Origin: Desulfurococcales archaeon
GTDB taxonomy: Archaea > Thermoproteota > Thermoprotei_A > Sulfolobales > NBVN01
Assembly (NCBI GenBank): GCA_027061705.1
Contig: JAMOVB010000120.1
Span: forward strand, 1 to 7,044
Direction: 5' to 3'
DNA: 7,044 nucleotides
Within the stretch, counting starts at the first letter, position 1; every line of letters starts with the position of its first letter. This document shows positions 5,488 through 7,044 of this stretch, piece by piece. The position numbers and the translations under genes were made by a program. The notes beneath the pieces were generated by a model, which was given only the letters and a program-made list of their open reading frames with translations, searched no databases and was not told where the DNA came from.

Positions 5488-6580
5488 GACTCAGCAACCT
5501 CCTATACTCCCCGTAAACCTCCTCAGCAATCCTGCCGGCGTCGAACCCCCTAACCTCAGCAGTGACTGCAAGGCCTCCCGCCCCAACCCCCTCCTTCACG
5601 TAGCCCTCCTCATACATCCTCAAGCCGCTGTATGGTGAGTTCCTGAAGCTGAGGCTGGTGTGGAGCAGCGGTGTTGACGGGCTCACATCCCTAAGCAGGG
5701 ACTCTATGCTCGACTGCCTATCCTCAACGATCCAGCGCGTAGTCCCCACAGCAACCCTCCTGAGGATGTCTTCGGGCGCCGCCATCCTGAGGATCGCTAG
5801 CGCCGCCACCATCTGGGTCCCGCCGGCCAGCAGCACCGCCCTGACGCCTGCCTTCAGAGCCCCTAGGGCGAGGCCGGCGACGGACGGGTGTAGGGGGTCT
5901 CCAACCATGTCCGCGGCTAGGAACGGGTCCTTAACACCGCCCTCAGGTATGCCGGAGCGGTTTAGCGCCGCCCTAACGACGGACTCCTTAAGACCTACGG
6001 GGTTGTTGGGGGATGAGCTGCTAACCCTCCGCACAGCGTTAACGCCTAAGGCGGTGAGTATTGCGGCGGCCGTCGTGGTGCCGCCGGGGAGGGACTCCCC
6101 AATAACTAGGGCGTCGAGGCCGCGGAAGGCCCTACTGCCTAGGCCCTCGCACTCACGGAATAGTTGCTGCGACCTGCCCTCAGGTAGGGCCCGCTCCAGG
6201 TCGATCCTCCCGCCAACAACCCTGCCGGGTAGGGTGACGTGCGGCACCTTAGGGGGTGTGGCGGCGCCGGCATCAACTATCAGGTAGGGCAGCCTCAGCA
6301 TGTTCAGGCACGCCCTGCTGATCACGGCAGGTGTTGGCAGGCCCTCGGGAGTAACGGGTATTAGGTCGGCGCTTAATGGCCTGCCGCAGTACACGTACTC
6401 AACGTCGAGCGTCGGCGTCAGCAGCGTTGCCTGCGGTGAGGCCCCCGCAGCGCTTATGCCGGGTATCGTGGAGGTCTTAGTGGACGCTATTACGAAGGCA
6501 ACCCCGACATCGCCTTTAAGCGCCTCGACAACCTCCCCGCAGAGCTCACGGCTGCCCAGACACACTACCGTAGTTAACAC
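5468..6580 (-). CDS. cobT: Archaeal CobT, nicotinate mononucleotide:base phosphoribosyltransferase
   Basis: CobT makes alpha-ribazole 5'-phosphate from nicotinate mononucleotide and a lower-ligand base such as dimethylbenzimidazole. The 370-residue sequence matches the archaeal branch, represented by MJ1598. Visible motifs are STIPGISAAGASPQ at 37-50, ESLPGGTTTA at 162-171, GDPLHP at 227-232, LAGGTQMVAA at 251-260, and KEGVGAGGLAV at 329-339. It is the first gene of the operon. The start is GTG at 6580, since an in-frame TAA sits nine bases before it; a second GTG five codons in (6565) is possible. No strong SD is seen, so the transcript may be read from a weak site. The 3' end overlaps cbiS by 20 nt and contains that gene's SD. 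Which base it uses cannot be told from sequence. Confidence 0.9.
   Translation of the reverse strand: MLTTVVCLGSRELCGEVVEALKGDVGVAFVIASTKTSTIPGISAAGASPQATLLTPTLDVEYVYCGRPLSADLIPVTPEGLPTPAVISRACLNMLRLPYLIVDAGAATPPKVPHVTLPGRVVGGRIDLERALPEGRSQQLFRECEGLGSRAFRGLDALVIGESLPGGTTTAAAILTALGVNAVRRVSSSSPNNPVGLKESVVRAALNRSGIPEGGVKDPFLAADMVGDPLHPSVAGLALGALKAGVRAVLLAGGTQMVAALAILRMAAPEDILRRVAVGTTRWIVEDRQSSIESLLRDVSPSTPLLHTSLSFRNSPYSGLRMYEEGYVKEGVGAGGLAVTAEVRGFDAGRIAEEVYGEYRRLLSLGAAKA
5496..5502 (-). promoter_or_regulatory. Shine-Dalgarno for cbiS inside cobT
   Basis: GGAGGTT on the minus strand ends nine bases before the TTG at 5487. It supports TTG as the true cbiS start and indicates translational coupling to cobT. 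Confidence 0.6.
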
Positions 6581-6636
6581 CCTATCTTACTGGATACGGT
6601 GCCCAAATACCTTAGGTTGTCGGGGTATGCAATTCC

Positions 6637-6652
6637 TTTAAATATATTTAAA
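6637..6652. promoter_or_regulatory. Shared divergent TATA palindrome
   Basis: TTTAAATATATTTAAA is a perfect 16-bp palindrome midway between the cobT start and the plus-strand ORFs. As a TATA element it can be used in either direction. Leftward, transcription would start near 6615-6620 with a leader of about 35-40 bases for cobT. Rightward, the start would fall near 6668-6674, at or beside an ATG at 6674. Being symmetric it could also be bound by a dimeric regulator that controls both sides. The TATA role is likely; the operator role is speculation. Confidence 0.55.
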
Positions 6653-6673
6653 CGCAATGTGTTGCGCCCAATA

Positions 6674-6763
6674 ATGTCTCAAGTCGAAAAAGTCTTGAGG
6701 AAGTATTTAAGCATAAGCTATGAGAATTTATTAACTACTAATAAACAGTATTACCGGAGGTAA
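6674..6763 (+). CDS. Possible 29-residue leader peptide or chance ORF
   Basis: ATG at 6674 opens a 29-codon frame (MSQVEKVLRKY... ending NKQYYRR) that stops at TAA 6761-6763. The ATG lies where transcription from the palindromic TATA would start, so it could be read leaderless, as is common in Thermoproteota. The last codons (CGG AGG TAA) form a strong SD for what follows, and the downstream gene is in the same frame. The peptide is basic, with no motif I recognise. Its A+T-rich codons differ from the gene downstream. It may be a regulatory leader, a gene remnant, or chance. Confidence 0.25.
   Translation: MSQVEKVLRKYLSISYENLLTTNKQYYRR
6756..6763 (+). promoter_or_regulatory. Strong Shine-Dalgarno GGAGGTAA
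   Basis: This near-perfect archaeal SD overlaps the stop of the 29-codon ORF. No ATG, GTG or TTG lies at normal distance. A CTG at 6770 is eight bases beyond GGAGGT and in frame with the downstream gene, while the first ATG (6782) is 20 bases away. Confidence 0.5.
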
Positions 6764-6781
6764 AGAAAGCTGACGCGAGAG

Positions 6782-7044
6782 ATGGGTCGAGGGAGGAACC
6801 GGGGAATGCAGTCAACCGCTCTGAAGACGGCGTCCCCTGGATTCTACGCCCTAGTGAAGGCGAAGATAGTTAGGGAGTTTAGAGGGCTGGAGAACCTCTG
6901 CGGCAACGGCGAGGAGGCCGTGAGGAAGTTCGTCGAGGATACGGTCCGCAAGCACTTCCTAGGGTTGCCGCAGAGCGTAGTGCTCAGAATGACTGACGAG
7001 ATCACCGACGCCCTAGTGTGTGAATCCCGTGAGGAAAGCGGGGC
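6782..7044 (+). CDS. Unrecognised protein, 5' part only
   Basis: The frame is open for 87 codons from the ATG at 6782 to the window edge, with G+C-rich codons like those of the cob operon, so it is probably a real gene. I do not recognise the family. The N-terminus is short and basic (MGRGRNRG). It is followed by a soluble, charged, mostly helical-looking stretch: ALVKAKIVREF at 23-33, EEAVRKFVEDTVRKHFLGLP at 44-63, and RMTDEITDALV at 69-79. No signal peptide, membrane segment or catalytic motif is seen. The start is uncertain among three choices. CTG 6770 is best spaced from GGAGGTAA, ATG 6782 has a weak local site, and ATG 6806 is preceded by GGGAGG nine bases upstream. It is transcribed away from cobT, probably from the shared promoter, so a link to cobalamin use is possible but unproven. 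Confidence 0.6.
   Translation, partial: MGRGRNRGMQSTALKTASPGFYALVKAKIVREFRGLENLCGNGEEAVRKFVEDTVRKHFLGLPQSVVLRMTDEITDALVCESREESG

Noticed and set aside
5045..6287. Long plus-strand open frames at 5045-5638 and 5658-6287.
   Set aside because: They are antisense to cbiS and cobT, which have clear family motifs; Ser/Pro/Thr-rich translations are typical of shadow frames in G+C-rich DNA.
6581..6636. A cobalamin riboswitch before cobT.
   Set aside because: The leader is at most about 40 bases, far too short for the B12 element, and none is expected in archaea.
6764..6845. A tRNA or small RNA gene in the G+C-rich stretch after the SD.
   Set aside because: No T-arm GGTTCGA-type sequence, no cloverleaf and no clear C/D-box pair; the coding frame explains it.

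Overview
The window looks like a chromosomal segment of a thermophilic archaeon, most likely Thermoproteota (Crenarchaeota). The reasons are the archaeal-only set of cobalamin enzymes (CobY instead of CobU, CobZ instead of CobC, the archaeal form of CobT), the prevalence of GTG and TTG starts, AGG/CTA-rich codon use, very tight gene overlaps, archaeal TATA boxes, and T-rich 3' ends instead of classic bacterial terminators. The phylum call is inference; the archaeal call is firmer.

Layout. (1) 1-1680: an A+T-rich block holding one plus-strand gene for a protein with a single phospholipase D/HKD nuclease motif (same superfamily as BfiI/NgoFVII-type endonucleases), a Ser/Glu-rich linker and a basic C-terminal part. 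It has its own TATA box and Shine-Dalgarno (SD) site. (2) 1681-1898: a gene-free A+T-rich gap between convergent genes, with T-runs and a hairpin that can end transcription from both sides. (3) 1899-6580: a G+C-rich five-gene minus-strand operon, read from the right: cobT, cbiS (CbiZ-CobZ fusion), cobY, cobD-like, cobS. The first four genes overlap their neighbours by 4-26 nt and all use GTG or TTG starts. (4) 6581-7044: a divergent promoter region with a perfect 16-bp A/T palindrome, then a possible 29-codon ORF and the 5' part of an unrecognised plus-strand gene that runs off the window.

How the operon works. CbiZ (N-terminal half of CbiS) strips the aminopropanol arm from salvaged adenosylcobinamide to give adenosylcobyric acid. 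CobD supplies aminopropanol phosphate, which a CbiB (not in the window) would attach. CobY activates the product with GTP. CobT makes alpha-ribazole phosphate from a base and nicotinate mononucleotide. CobS joins the two halves, and CobZ (C-terminal half of CbiS) removes the phosphate. Together this is scavenging plus nucleotide-loop assembly, complete except for CbiB.

The most notable anomaly is the 5' end of cobS. Its conserved N-terminal helix is readable upstream of the only ATG but has no ATG, GTG or TTG start in frame. A GTG overlapping the cobD stop sits exactly one frame off, as if a single base were missing.
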